Assembly (NCBI RefSeq): GCF_028649435.1
Contig: NZ_JAQSIN010000001.1
Reading direction: 5' to 3' (one strand)
Source: Curvibacter microcysteis
GTDB taxonomy: Bacteria; Pseudomonadota; Gammaproteobacteria; Burkholderiales; Burkholderiaceae_C
DNA: 64,000 nt
Shown: piece after piece, positions 51,581 through 60,758 of the stretch
Layout: every line of letters starts with the position of its first letter
Position numbering within the stretch: position 1 is the stretch's first letter
Program-made: the position numbers and the translations under genes
Notes under the pieces: model-generated
Told to the model about the DNA's origin: nothing
Databases searched by the model: none
What the model saw: only the letters and a program-made list of their open reading frames with translations

Positions 51581-52414
51581 ATGAGCATTTTGAAGCGCAA
51601 TAACGTCAAGGTCCTGGGTGAAACAGGGCCGGTCTTGCTTTACGCACACGGCTTTGGTTGTCACCAGGACATGTGGGCTCAGGTCACGCCGGCCTTTGCC
51701 GCAAGCCACCGCCAGGTGCTTTTTGACTATGTGGGCAGCGGTCGATCGGACTTGGCTGCATTTGACCCCCAACGCTATGCCAACTTGAAGGGCTACGCCC
51801 AAGATGTTCTGGAGGTGTGTGACGCGCTGGGCCTGAGCTCTGGCGTGACCTTCGTCGGTCACTCGGTCAGTTGCAGCATTGGGTTGTTGGCCTCCATTGC
51901 GCGTCCAAGCTTGTTTGACCGCCTGGTGTTGCTGGGGCCCTCACCTTGCTTTTTGAACGATCCGCCGGCCTACCACGGCGGCTTTGAACGCGAAGACCTG
52001 GAGGGTTTGCTGACCCTGATGGACCAGAACTACATGGGCTGGGCACAGTACCTTGCGCCCGTGGCGGCCGGCCCCTCGGGGGAAGGCGAGGTCGCGAACC
52101 AACTGACCGACAGTTTCTGCTCCACCGATCCGGCGGTGGCGCGGGTCTTTGCCCGAGCCACTTTTTTTGCTGACAACCGGGCTGACCTGCCCAAGGTGAC
52201 GCGACCCAGCTTGCTGCTGCAGCATCGTCAGGACAACCTGGCGCCGCTGGCGGTGGGGGAGTACCTGCATGCCGCGCTGCCGCTCAGCAAGCTTCAGGTG
52301 TTGGACGTGGCCGGGCATTGCGCTCATCTCAGCGATCCGGCCTTGGTGGTCGAGGCCATGCGGGACTATTTCCGGCTTGAGTCTTCGGGCCTTGGCGCTC
52401 CAGCCATCGCATGA
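51581..52414 (+). CDS. rsbQ: RsbQ/KAI2-like alpha/beta hydrolase
   Basis: 277 residues. The RsbQ signature runs through: YAHGFGCHQDMW, FDYVGSGRSDL, the nucleophile elbow VGHSVS (Ser95), RQDNLAPL (Asp218) and AGHCAHL (His246). These sit one position from the triad of Bacillus subtilis RsbQ (Ser96, Asp219, His247). RsbQ is thought to process or carry a small hydrophobic ligand for the PAS domain of RsbP in the energy-stress pathway; the plant relatives are KAI2 and the strigolactone receptor D14. Here the stop overlaps the start of a PAS-GGDEF-EAL protein (ATGA), so the PAS partner seems to be a cyclic-di-GMP enzyme rather than a phosphatase. Confidence 0.92.
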   Translation: MSILKRNNVKVLGETGPVLLYAHGFGCHQDMWAQVTPAFAASHRQVLFDYVGSGRSDLAAFDPQRYANLKGYAQDVLEVCDALGLSSGVTFVGHSVSCSIGLLASIARPSLFDRLVLLGPSPCFLNDPPAYHGGFEREDLEGLLTLMDQNYMGWAQYLAPVAAGPSGEGEVANQLTDSFCSTDPAVARVFARATFFADNRADLPKVTRPSLLLQHRQDNLAPLAVGEYLHAALPLSKLQVLDVAGHCAHLSDPALVVEAMRDYFRLESSGLGAPAIA

Positions 52415-55400
52415 ACTGGCTGGACTCGGTGGACCATTTACCGTGCTCGGTGCTTTTCACCGACGCCTTTGGCCACATTCTGGCGGCCAATGCAGAGTTG
52501 GGGGCGCAGGTGGGGGGCTCCGCGGCAGATTGGGTGGGCCGATCGCTGGAGGCCCTGTTGCCGCCGCCCAGTCGCATTTTTTTGCAGACCCATGTGTGGC
52601 CCACCCTGCTGCGCAAGGGGCGCATTGATGAAGTCCATCTGCAGCTTCTGGGCCTTGATGGGAAACGAGTGCCGGTGCTGCTCAACAGCCGGTGGACCGA
52701 GCACGAGGGGCAGAAGGCTTATTGCTGGTGCTTTTTCGGGGTGCACCACCGGCATCGTTTTGAAGCCGAGTTGGTGGAGCAGCGCAACTTGGCTGAAACC
52801 GCCAACCAGGCCCTGAGGGAAAGTCAGCGTTTCATCAAAGGGATCACCGATGCCATCCCGGGCATGGTGGCGTATTGGGACCAGGATCTGCGCTGTCGTT
52901 TTGCCAACCAGGCTTATCTGCAGTGGTTCAACCGAACGCCCGAGGCCCTCATCGGCACCACCCTTCAGGACTTGCTGGGCGAGCGGGTGTTCGCTCTGAA
53001 CCTGCCTTACATCCAGGGCGTGATGGCGGGGCGGGAGCAGCAATTTGAGCGCGAGCTGACCAAGGCTGACGGCAGCCAAGGTCACACCTGGGCCCACTAT
53101 GTGCCCGACACCACCGACGGCCAGGTGCGTGGATTTTTTGTCAACATCACCGACGTCACCGCGCTCAAGTCCACTCAACTGGCGTTGGCTCAAGCCCAGC
53201 GATTGGGGCAGATTGGCAGCTGGAATTGGCAGGCCGAGGGCAACCACACCTTCTGGTCGGACCAGATGTACAGGATGCTGGGCTGTGATCCTGACCTGCC
53301 CCCACCCACCTTCGCCGAGCAGGCCAGGTTCCTGGAGGCGGCTGATTACACCCAGCTGCGTGCACGGGTTGACCTTGCGCTTGGCAGCGGCACTCCTTAT
53401 GCGATCGAGTTGCGCTACCGGCGCCCTGATGGCCAGCCAGGTTGGCTGGAGGCCCGGGGTGAAGCCCTGCACGATGCGTCGGGGGCGGTCAGTGGTTTGC
53501 GCGGCACGATTCAGGACATCACGCAGCAACGGGAGCAGAAGCAGGCCCTCGAACTGGCCCAGGAGCGGCTGCGCACGATGTACGAAACCACGCCCGCGAT
53601 GATGCATTCAATCGACGTGCAGGGCCGCCTGTTGCACGTCAGTGATGCCTGGCTGGCTGGACTGGGCTACGAGCGCCATGAGGTGATTGGACGCCTGTCC
53701 TCTGATTTCCTGACGGAAGAGTCCCGTCGACGCGCTCGGGAAGAGGTGCTTCCGAATTTCTTTGCCAGTGGGCACTGCGAAGCGGTGCCCTACCAGATGA
53801 TCACCCGCCAAGGGCAGGTGATCGACGTGCTGCTCTCCGCCATCCTGGAGCGTGATGCGCAAGGCCAACCGATACGCAGCTTGTCGGTGACCGAGGATGT
53901 CACCCTGCGCCGCCAGGCCGAACGGGAATTGGCCCGCGAGCACGCGCGCATGCGCAACCTCATCGACGGCACGAATGCCGGTACCTGGGAGTGGAACGTC
54001 CAGACCGGCGAGGTGATCGTGAACCCGCGTTGGGCCGCCATCCTGGGCTGGACGCTGGCCGATCTGGGGCAGGTGACCAATCAGTTCCGGGTGGACATTG
54101 CCCACCCAGAGGAGTTACAGCACACCCAAGAACTGCTGCGCGAGCACTTTGCTGGCCGCACGGAGGCCTATGTGGCCGAGCTTCGTCTGCGTCACCGCGA
54201 TGGCCACTGGGTCTGGGTTGAAGACCGTGGTCGACTCATCACCCGCACCCCTGAAGGTCGACCTGAATGGGTCTATGGGATCCACATCGATATCACTGAA
54301 CGCAAGCAGCGAGACGAGGCCCTGCTGCGCCTGAGCAGCGAGCTGGCACAACAGCATGAGTTGATGCGCGTGACCCTGCAGTCCATTGGTGACGCAGTGA
54401 TCACCACCGATGCGCAGGGTTTGATCAGTTGGCTCAACCCCGTGGCCGAGCGCATGACGGGGTGGTTGTCCGCCGACGCGCTGGGCCGGCCTTTGCCTCA
54501 GGTGTTCCACATCGTCAACGACGAAACCCGGGAACTGGCGCCTGACCCGGTCGCCGCCTGCATTGCCATGGGCAAGATGGTGGGTTTGGCCGATCAGACC
54601 GTGTTGATTGCGCGCGACGGTTCGGAATACGGCATCCAAGACTCGGCTGCGCCCATCCTCAGCCCGCAGGGGCAGATGCTGGGCGTGGTGTTGGTGTTCC
54701 ATGACGTGAGCGAGCAGCGCCGCCTCAGTGGCGAAATGACTTACCGGGCCACCCACGATCCGCTCACTGGCCTGATCAACCGCGGCGAGTTTGAGTTGCG
54801 TTTGTCGCGCACCCTGCGCAACGCTCAAGAGAACGACTGTCAGCACGCACTGCTTTACATCGACCTGGACCAGTTCAAGCTCGTCAATGACGCCTGCGGC
54901 CACGCCATTGGCGATCAGTTGCTGATGCAGGTGGGCAAGTTGCTGGGTGACTCCATCCGGACGCGGGACACCCTGGCACGCCTGGGCGGCGACGAGTTCG
55001 CCATCATCTTGGAACATTGCTCCGTGGAGCAGGCCCAGCGCATCGCCCAGAAGATCTGCGACCGCATGGAGGACTTTCGCTTCGTGCATGAGGAGCAGCG
55101 CTTTCGCATTGGCACCAGCATTGGCCTGGTGCCTGTGGACAAGCGCTGGGTCAGCAGCGCTGGCTTGCAGCAAGCGGCGGACACCTCTTGCTACGCCGCC
55201 AAAGAGGCCGGGCGCAACCGGGTGCATGTCTGGTTTGACACGGACGCGGCCATGCGGGCGCGCCACCATGAAATCCAGTGGACGTCGCGCATCGAACGGG
55301 CCTTGGACCACCAGGGCTTTGAGTTGTTTGCCCAGCACATCCAGGCGCTGAAGTCCAATTCCAGGGGCATCCATGCCGAGGTCTTGCTGCGGCTGCGCAA

Positions 55401-56043
55401 TGACGACGGCTCCTTGGTCCAGCCGGGGGCTTTTTTGCCGGCTGCCGAGCGCTTTCACCTGGCCTCGAGGGTGGACCGCTGGGTCTTGCGCCATGCGATC
55501 GACTGGCTGCGAGTCTTGCCAGACCCGAGCTTGATCGAGAGCTTGAGCGTGAACCTGTCGGGGCAATCCGTGGGGGACCGAGCTTTTCACGCCTGGGCTG
55601 GCGATTTGCTGGCCTCGGCAGGCGAGCGGATCCGCAGGCAGTTGTGCCTCGAGATCACCGAGACGGCCGCCGTCACCAATCTGGCTGACGCGGCGGTGTT
55701 CATTGAGCAGGTGCGCAAAACCGGGGTGCAGGTGGCGCTGGATGATTTTGGCGCCGGGGCCTCATCGTTTGGCTACCTCAAGGCCCTGCCGGTGGATTGC
55801 TTGAAGATTGATGGTCAGTTCATCCGCAACCTCGTCAGCGATGCGCTTGACGATGCCGCCGTGCGCTGTTTTGCTGACGTGGCCCGTTTGTTGGGCTTGA
55901 AAGTGGTGGCCGAGTTTGTTGACAACGCCGACGTGCTGGAGCGCCTGCGTGTGATTGGGGTGGACTATGCCCAAGGCTACTTGCTGCACCGGCCCGAACC
56001 CATTGAGGCCTTGGTGGCAACGAGCCGGTGTCCTGTGGCTTGA
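52411..56043 (+). CDS. multi-PAS GGDEF-EAL cyclic-di-GMP protein coupled to RsbQ
   Basis: 1,210 residues, no membrane segment. About six PAS/PAC units fill residues 5-770; the first starts LDSVDHLPCSVLFTDAFGHI. GGDEF (about 775-940) has an intact LARLGGDEFAII, active-site residues 859-863, so diguanylate cyclase activity is possible; no RxxD inhibition site is obvious just before it. EAL (about 965-1205) reads HAEVLLR at 989-995, EVL rather than EAL, but keeps VNLSGQSV and DDFGAGASSFGYL, so phosphodiesterase activity is plausible. The first PAS is the natural target for an RsbQ ligand. It overlaps the rsbQ stop by 4 bases and the two are surely co-translated. Confidence 0.92.
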   Translation: MNWLDSVDHLPCSVLFTDAFGHILAANAELGAQVGGSAADWVGRSLEALLPPPSRIFLQTHVWPTLLRKGRIDEVHLQLLGLDGKRVPVLLNSRWTEHEGQKAYCWCFFGVHHRHRFEAELVEQRNLAETANQALRESQRFIKGITDAIPGMVAYWDQDLRCRFANQAYLQWFNRTPEALIGTTLQDLLGERVFALNLPYIQGVMAGREQQFERELTKADGSQGHTWAHYVPDTTDGQVRGFFVNITDVTALKSTQLALAQAQRLGQIGSWNWQAEGNHTFWSDQMYRMLGCDPDLPPPTFAEQARFLEAADYTQLRARVDLALGSGTPYAIELRYRRPDGQPGWLEARGEALHDASGAVSGLRGTIQDITQQREQKQALELAQERLRTMYETTPAMMHSIDVQGRLLHVSDAWLAGLGYERHEVIGRLSSDFLTEESRRRAREEVLPNFFASGHCEAVPYQMITRQGQVIDVLLSAILERDAQGQPIRSLSVTEDVTLRRQAERELAREHARMRNLIDGTNAGTWEWNVQTGEVIVNPRWAAILGWTLADLGQVTNQFRVDIAHPEELQHTQELLREHFAGRTEAYVAELRLRHRDGHWVWVEDRGRLITRTPEGRPEWVYGIHIDITERKQRDEALLRLSSELAQQHELMRVTLQSIGDAVITTDAQGLISWLNPVAERMTGWLSADALGRPLPQVFHIVNDETRELAPDPVAACIAMGKMVGLADQTVLIARDGSEYGIQDSAAPILSPQGQMLGVVLVFHDVSEQRRLSGEMTYRATHDPLTGLINRGEFELRLSRTLRNAQENDCQHALLYIDLDQFKLVNDACGHAIGDQLLMQVGKLLGDSIRTRDTLARLGGDEFAIILEHCSVEQAQRIAQKICDRMEDFRFVHEEQRFRIGTSIGLVPVDKRWVSSAGLQQAADTSCYAAKEAGRNRVHVWFDTDAAMRARHHEIQWTSRIERALDHQGFELFAQHIQALKSNSRGIHAEVLLRLRNDDGSLVQPGAFLPAAERFHLASRVDRWVLRHAIDWLRVLPDPSLIESLSVNLSGQSVGDRAFHAWAGDLLASAGERIRRQLCLEITETAAVTNLADAAVFIEQVRKTGVQVALDDFGAGASSFGYLKALPVDCLKIDGQFIRNLVSDALDDAAVRCFADVARLLGLKVVAEFVDNADVLERLRVIGVDYAQGYLLHRPEPIEALVATSRCPVA

Positions 56044-56088
56044 AGGGCGCGGTGATGGCCCGCCTCGGAGCGGGACTGACGCCCGACT

Positions 56089-56982
56089 TTAAAACGGCAC
56101 CTGGTCCGTGGGGTACTTCCAGAAATCGCGCAGCAGGTAACTCATGGGCAGGCTCAGCGCCACATTGGCTGGAGGGATGGGGCGCAGGAACCAGCGCTCG
56201 TAAAGGGGGTAGATGTCGCGGCTGGTGATCAGTCGCTTCATTTCCTCGTCCACCAGTTGCTTCAGCGCGGTGTCGCCCTTGGGCAGCATGATGGCCAAGG
56301 GTTCGGTGGTCAGGTAGCGGCCCACCACCTTGAAGTCCGCCGGGGAGGGGCTGCTGGCAATCAGGCCGTACAACAGCACATCGTCCATCACAAAGGCCTC
56401 TGCCGTGCCCTCTGCCACTTGCTTCAAGGCCTGCTGGTGGTCGTTGGCCTCGATGATTTTCAGGTTCACCAAATGCTGGCGGTTGAGTTGGTCGATCACC
56501 TTGAGCGGCGTGGTGCCCCGGGTCGACACCACGTTTTTGCCTGCCAATTCCTCCAAGCGGGTGACCTGGCTGTTGGCACGCACCAGCATGCGCGCACCGG
56601 TGATGAAGTGGGGCACCGTGAAGGCCACTTTCTCGCGACGCTCGGCGTTGTTGGTGGTGGAGCCGCACTCCAGATCGGCGCGACCTTGTTCGATGACCGT
56701 CAGGCGGTCGCTGGCTTTGACCGGCAGGTAGTCAATCACCATGTCACGCGCACCGGTCTTTTTGCGGATCACCTCGGCCAGGCGCAGGCACAGGTCCATG
56801 GCGTAGCCCACCGGCCGCCCCTGGGCATCTAGGTAAGAGAAGGGGATTGAAGATTCGCGGTGGGCCAGCACCAGGTGCCCTCCCGACTTGATGCGGTCCA
56901 GCACACCTTGCGCTTGGACAGAGAGTGCGCTGCAGGCCAACAACAAAGCAGCGCCCAGACCGGGCAGGGAGAGTCGGAACAT
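56089..56982 (-). CDS. amino-acid ABC transporter substrate-binding protein (family 3), orphan
   Basis: 297 residues. The signal peptide (FRLSLPGLGAALLLACSALS, AQ cleavage) is followed by the SBP_bac_3 fold: SSIPFSYLDAQGRPVGYAMD, DLECGSTTNNAERREKVAFT and LAGKNVVSTRGTTPLKVI. The blocks resemble GltI/AatJ glutamate-aspartate receptors. No permease or ATPase gene adjoins. It converges with the PAS-GGDEF-EAL gene. The 156-base gap to kdpE holds no gene. Confidence 0.88.
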   Translation of the reverse strand: MFRLSLPGLGAALLLACSALSVQAQGVLDRIKSGGHLVLAHRESSIPFSYLDAQGRPVGYAMDLCLRLAEVIRKKTGARDMVIDYLPVKASDRLTVIEQGRADLECGSTTNNAERREKVAFTVPHFITGARMLVRANSQVTRLEELAGKNVVSTRGTTPLKVIDQLNRQHLVNLKIIEANDHQQALKQVAEGTAEAFVMDDVLLYGLIASSPSPADFKVVGRYLTTEPLAIMLPKGDTALKQLVDEEMKRLITSRDIYPLYERWFLRPIPPANVALSLPMSYLLRDFWKYPTDQVPF

Positions 56983-57138
56983 GGTGATGATGGGCGGAGT
57001 TAAAAACGCCCAGCCTGTGTCGATATTGGCATTTATATCAAAAATTTCATTTGATTCCGCCGGGCATGGGCGACCTCAACGCAAGTCCTGTGCCTTCCCA
57101 CCTGCGCGTGGCGCGCGCTCCGGGGCCGTGCCAGCCCT

Positions 57139-57852
57139 TCAGGCCTCGACCTGAAGCCGGTAGCCCACGGCGGTTTCGGTGAGCAGGTGGCGCGGTTGGG
57201 CGGGGTCCTGTTCGAGCTTCTGACGCAGGTGGCCCATGTAGATGCGCAGGTAGTGGTTTTGCTCTGCATGGCTGGCACCCCAGACTTCGCGCAGCAGTTG
57301 GCGGTGCGTCAGCACGCGCCCGGCGTGGCCGATCAGCACGGTCAGCAAGCGGTATTCGATGGGCGTCAGGTGCACTCTTTGCCCTTCGCGGCGCACCAGG
57401 CGCGCCACCCGGTCGACCTCCACCGGGCCAAAGCGAAACACGGGGTCTTGCCCTTCACCGCTGGGGCCGCCCTCGGCCACCGCGGTGCGCGGACGCCGCA
57501 GGTTGGCTCGCACCCTGGCCATCAGTTCGCCCACGCCGAAGGGCTTGCCCAGGTAATCGTCGGCCCCGGCGTCCAGCGCGGCGATCTTGTCGGCTTCATC
57601 GCTGCGCGCGGACAGCACCACGATGGGCACTTGGCTCCAGGTGCGCACATCGCGGATCAAGTCCAGCCCATCACCGTCGGGCAAGCCCAGGTCCAGCACG
57701 ATCAGGTCGGGCTTGCGGGTGCCGGCCTCGGTCAACCCCCGTTTCACGCCTTCGGCTTCATGGACCAGCCAGCCCTCGGCTTCCAGGGCGACGCGCACAA
57801 AGCGGCGGATTTGGGGTTCGTCTTCAATGAGGATGGCAACGGGGGCGGACAT
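57139..57852 (-). CDS. kdpE: potassium operon response regulator KdpE
   Basis: 237 residues. Receiver: VAILIEDEPQIRRFVRVAL, phosphoacceptor aspartate in LIVLDLGLPDGDG, conserved lysine in DDYLGKPFGVG. Winged-helix output: HLTPIEYRLLTVLIGHAGRVLTH and a final TAVGYRLQ. KdpE-phosphate turns on kdpFABC when potassium is scarce. It follows kdpD by 33 bases and is the last gene of the locus. The ATG at 57852 was preferred to a start four codons upstream. Confidence 0.95.
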   Translation of the reverse strand: MSAPVAILIEDEPQIRRFVRVALEAEGWLVHEAEGVKRGLTEAGTRKPDLIVLDLGLPDGDGLDLIRDVRTWSQVPIVVLSARSDEADKIAALDAGADDYLGKPFGVGELMARVRANLRRPRTAVAEGGPSGEGQDPVFRFGPVEVDRVARLVRREGQRVHLTPIEYRLLTVLIGHAGRVLTHRQLLREVWGASHAEQNHYLRIYMGHLRQKLEQDPAQPRHLLTETAVGYRLQVEA

Positions 57853-57885
57853 GGCAAGGCGCAAGCTGAGGGGGATTGCCGGGCC

Positions 57886-60609
57886 TCATTCGCCCAGGTC
57901 CAGGGTGGGTGGGGCGCGGCGCGGGAGACGCAAGGTGAATTCTGCACCCTGTGCGGGCGGGGGCACGTTCTGGGCGCTGATTTGCCCCCGGTGCGCTTCG
58001 ACAATCGCGCGCGCAATCGCCAGGCCCAGCCCCATGCCGGGCGTGGCGGACTCGCGCTCGCCTCGGGTGAAGGTGTCAAACAGTTCGTGCTCGCGCCCGC
58101 GCAGCGCGGCTGGCAAGCCTGGGCCCTGGTCACGCACCCGGAGCCACCATTCGGCTTCGGTGACGCCCGAGTCGATCTCGATGGGGGGCTGCCCATACTT
58201 GGCGGCGTTCTCCAGCAGGTTCACCAGCACGCGCTCGATCAAGGTCGCGTCGAACTCGACCAGAGGCAGGGCGGGCTCGAGCCGCACCAGGACGGGGCGC
58301 GTCCCGAGGGCGGGTCGGGCCTGGCGGATGGCGCCGCCCACCACCTCTTCGACCGACTGCCAGTCGCTGCGCAGGTTCACCGCGCCGCTTTGCAGGCGCG
58401 CCATGTCCAGCAGGTTGCTGACCAGGGTGTGCAGTTGGCGGGCCTCTTCGGTCATCGCCTGGGCCAGCCGGTCTTGCTCTGGCGACAGTGCCGGGTGGGT
58501 GTTGCGCAAGGCGTCGGCCAGCCCGATCAAGGCCGTCAGCGGCGTTCGCACATCGTGGGAAATGGCGGCCAGCAGCGCCGCGCGCAGGCTCTCCGACTCC
58601 ATTTGCACCACCGCCTGCTGGGCCACCTCCACGTAGTGAACCCGCTCCTGAGCGATGGCGATCTGGCGCGCCAGGGTGTCGAGCTGCTGGACCTGCTCCG
58701 GGATCAGCAAGCCGCGGGCCTGGGCCGGCCGCAGGGCCAGCACGCCGCGCACCCGCATGGGCGCCTTCAGCGGCAGGTAGTGCCAAGGGTTGGCCGACAG
58801 GGTGTGGGTGGCCAGACCCGCCGCTTGGCCGTTGCGAAAGGCCCAGTCGGCCACGGTGAGGTCGAAGTCCGGTGGCGTGGGGACCGGGGCGTGCAGGCGG
58901 TCTTCGGCATCGCTGAGCAGGATCCGCACTTCGCCACCAAAGCTGGCTCGCACCGCGGCTTCGCCCATCTCGGCCACTTGTTGGCTCTGCAGCGCCGAAG
59001 ACAAGTCCCGGGTCAGCTCGAACAGCGAGCGCGCCCGGCGTTCGCGCCCGGCCATGATGCGGGCCTGAAATCGCAAGCCGGCCGTCAGTTGTCCGGTGAG
59101 CAGGCCCACCGCCAGCATCACGGCAAAGGTCAGCAGGTACTGCACATCGCTGACCGCAAACGAAAAGCGCGGCGGCACAAAAAAGTAGTCGAAGGCGGCC
59201 ACGTTCAGCACGGCCGACAGCGCTGCGGGGCCGCGCCCCAGCTTGACCGCGACGATCACCACCCCCAGCAGGAACAGCATCACGATGTTGGCCAGGTCGA
59301 ACCAGCCCAGCAAGGGCGTGGCCAGTACCGCGGTCAGCACCGACACGGCGGTGGCGATGCCGTATCGCAGCCAACGCTTGCGTGGCCTGTGCGGCGCTTC
59401 GTCTTCCAGCGTGGGGCCCAGGGCCGGGGGCAGGCGGCGCGAGGCGGGCGGCTGGCCCACTTCCACCAAGTCCAGCGCCGGCGCGGCGTGAGCCAGCTGC
59501 TGGGCCAGGCGAGGCCGCCACCAGCGGCGGCCAAAAAACACCGCGCTGGGGCGGGCCCGCCCCAGCACCAGGGTGGCGCAGTTGTGCTGGCGGGCCAGGC
59601 GCAGCAGTTCGGTGGCGATGTCGTCACCGGTCAAGACGGATGGGACGGCGCCCATTTCCTCGGCCAGTTGGAGCACCGCCAGGATGCGGTCGCGCTCGGT
59701 CGAGGGCAGGCGTTGCAGGCGCGGCGTCTCGACGTAGGCCACCCGCCAGCGCGCATTGAGTTGACCGGCCAGGCGCGCGGCGGCGCGCACGGTGTGCTCC
59801 GCGCCTTCATGCTCGCCCACGCCGACCAGCAAGGCGCCCGAGGTGTTCCACACCGGCGCCGGGCCCTGGGCCTGCGCCACGCGGTACAGGTGCACATCGT
59901 CCTCGACCCGTTCGGCGGTGCGTCGCAGGGCGATCTCACGCAGCGCCACCAGGTTGCCTTTGCGGAAAAAGTGCTGTGCCGCCCGCTCGGCTTGCTGGGG
60001 GCGGTAGACCTTGCCGGCCTTCAGGCGGGCCAGCAGCTCGTCGGGGCTGACGTCGATCAGGATGATTTCATCGGCCCGGTCCAGCAAGGTGTCGGGCACG
60101 GTTTCATGCACCCGCACCCCGGTGATGGCGCCCACCGTGCCGTTGAGGCTTTCGAGGTGCTGGACGTTGAGCGCAGTCCAGACCTCGATGCCTGCCTCCA
60201 GCAACTCGACCACGTCCTGCCAGCGCTTGGGGTGGCGGCTGCCTTCCACATTGCTGTGGGCCAGTTCATCCACCAGCAACACCTCAGGCTGGCGTGCCAG
60301 GGCCGCGTCCAGGTCCAACTCGTGCAGCGTGCGACCCCGGTACGGCAGCGCCTTGAGCGGCAGCTGGGGCAGGCCGGCTTGCAGCGCGGCGGTGTCGGGG
60401 CGGCCGTGGGTCTCGATCACGCCCAGCAGCAGGTCCCGTCCGGCCGCGAGTTCGCGCTGGGCCGCGCTGAGCATGGCGCAGGTCTTGCCGACGCCCGCGC
60501 TGGCGCCAAAGTACAGGCGCAGTCGCCCCCGCTTGGCGCGCGCTTGATCGTCACGCAGCTGATTCAGCAGGTGGTCTGGGTCGGGTCGACCGTCGTGGGG
60601 GGGCGGCAC
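57886..60609 (-). CDS. kdpD: potassium sensor histidine kinase KdpD
   Basis: 907 residues from the GTG at 60609 (E. coli 894). The N-terminal KdpD domain has Walker A LYFGASAGVGKTCAML and VDELAHSNVEGSRHPKRW. A universal-stress-like domain follows (about 250-370), then four DUF4118 membrane helices (about 410-500), a GAF-like region, the phosphoacceptor histidine in AAISHDVRTPLTALIG and ATPase boxes LLENAAKYGQPP and GMGLGLAIARAI. An upstream GTG at 60702 would overlap the small peptide gene and adds sequence unlike KdpD, so it is rejected, though no start has a strong Shine-Dalgarno. Confidence 0.93.
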   Translation of the reverse strand: MPPPHDGRPDPDHLLNQLRDDQARAKRGRLRLYFGASAGVGKTCAMLSAAQRELAAGRDLLLGVIETHGRPDTAALQAGLPQLPLKALPYRGRTLHELDLDAALARQPEVLLVDELAHSNVEGSRHPKRWQDVVELLEAGIEVWTALNVQHLESLNGTVGAITGVRVHETVPDTLLDRADEIILIDVSPDELLARLKAGKVYRPQQAERAAQHFFRKGNLVALREIALRRTAERVEDDVHLYRVAQAQGPAPVWNTSGALLVGVGEHEGAEHTVRAAARLAGQLNARWRVAYVETPRLQRLPSTERDRILAVLQLAEEMGAVPSVLTGDDIATELLRLARQHNCATLVLGRARPSAVFFGRRWWRPRLAQQLAHAAPALDLVEVGQPPASRRLPPALGPTLEDEAPHRPRKRWLRYGIATAVSVLTAVLATPLLGWFDLANIVMLFLLGVVIVAVKLGRGPAALSAVLNVAAFDYFFVPPRFSFAVSDVQYLLTFAVMLAVGLLTGQLTAGLRFQARIMAGRERRARSLFELTRDLSSALQSQQVAEMGEAAVRASFGGEVRILLSDAEDRLHAPVPTPPDFDLTVADWAFRNGQAAGLATHTLSANPWHYLPLKAPMRVRGVLALRPAQARGLLIPEQVQQLDTLARQIAIAQERVHYVEVAQQAVVQMESESLRAALLAAISHDVRTPLTALIGLADALRNTHPALSPEQDRLAQAMTEEARQLHTLVSNLLDMARLQSGAVNLRSDWQSVEEVVGGAIRQARPALGTRPVLVRLEPALPLVEFDATLIERVLVNLLENAAKYGQPPIEIDSGVTEAEWWLRVRDQGPGLPAALRGREHELFDTFTRGERESATPGMGLGLAIARAIVEAHRGQISAQNVPPPAQGAEFTLRLPRRAPPTLDLGE

Positions 60610-60635
60610 AAGATGGCTTTCGGATCGGTGGGGAA

Positions 60636-60734
60636 TTATGGTGCCCGCTCGCTCAGAAACCAGGCCCAAGCCAGGGGCAGGGCCAGCACAGCCAGCGCGC
60701 ACAGGGCCAGGCCCAATTCAGTCCACATGGCCAT
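60636..60734 (-). CDS. 32-residue single-span membrane peptide between kdpC and kdpD (KdpF-like candidate)
   Basis: A short frame, MAMWTELGLALCALAVL and on to a hydrophobic end (LAWAWF, then LSERAP), with a single membrane helix. GAGGAG lies 6 bases before the ATG, an excellent start, and the gene falls 24 bases after the kdpC stop. KdpF peptides (about 29 residues) stabilise KdpABC, but kdpF normally precedes kdpA; the region upstream of kdpA is outside the window. It may be a relocated KdpF, or a separate small membrane peptide. I see no KdpF-specific residue pattern, so the identity is a guess. Confidence 0.6.
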   Translation of the reverse strand: MAMWTELGLALCALAVLALPLAWAWFLSERAP

Positions 60735-60758
60735 CGGCTCCTCCTCTCTTGTCTGGGG

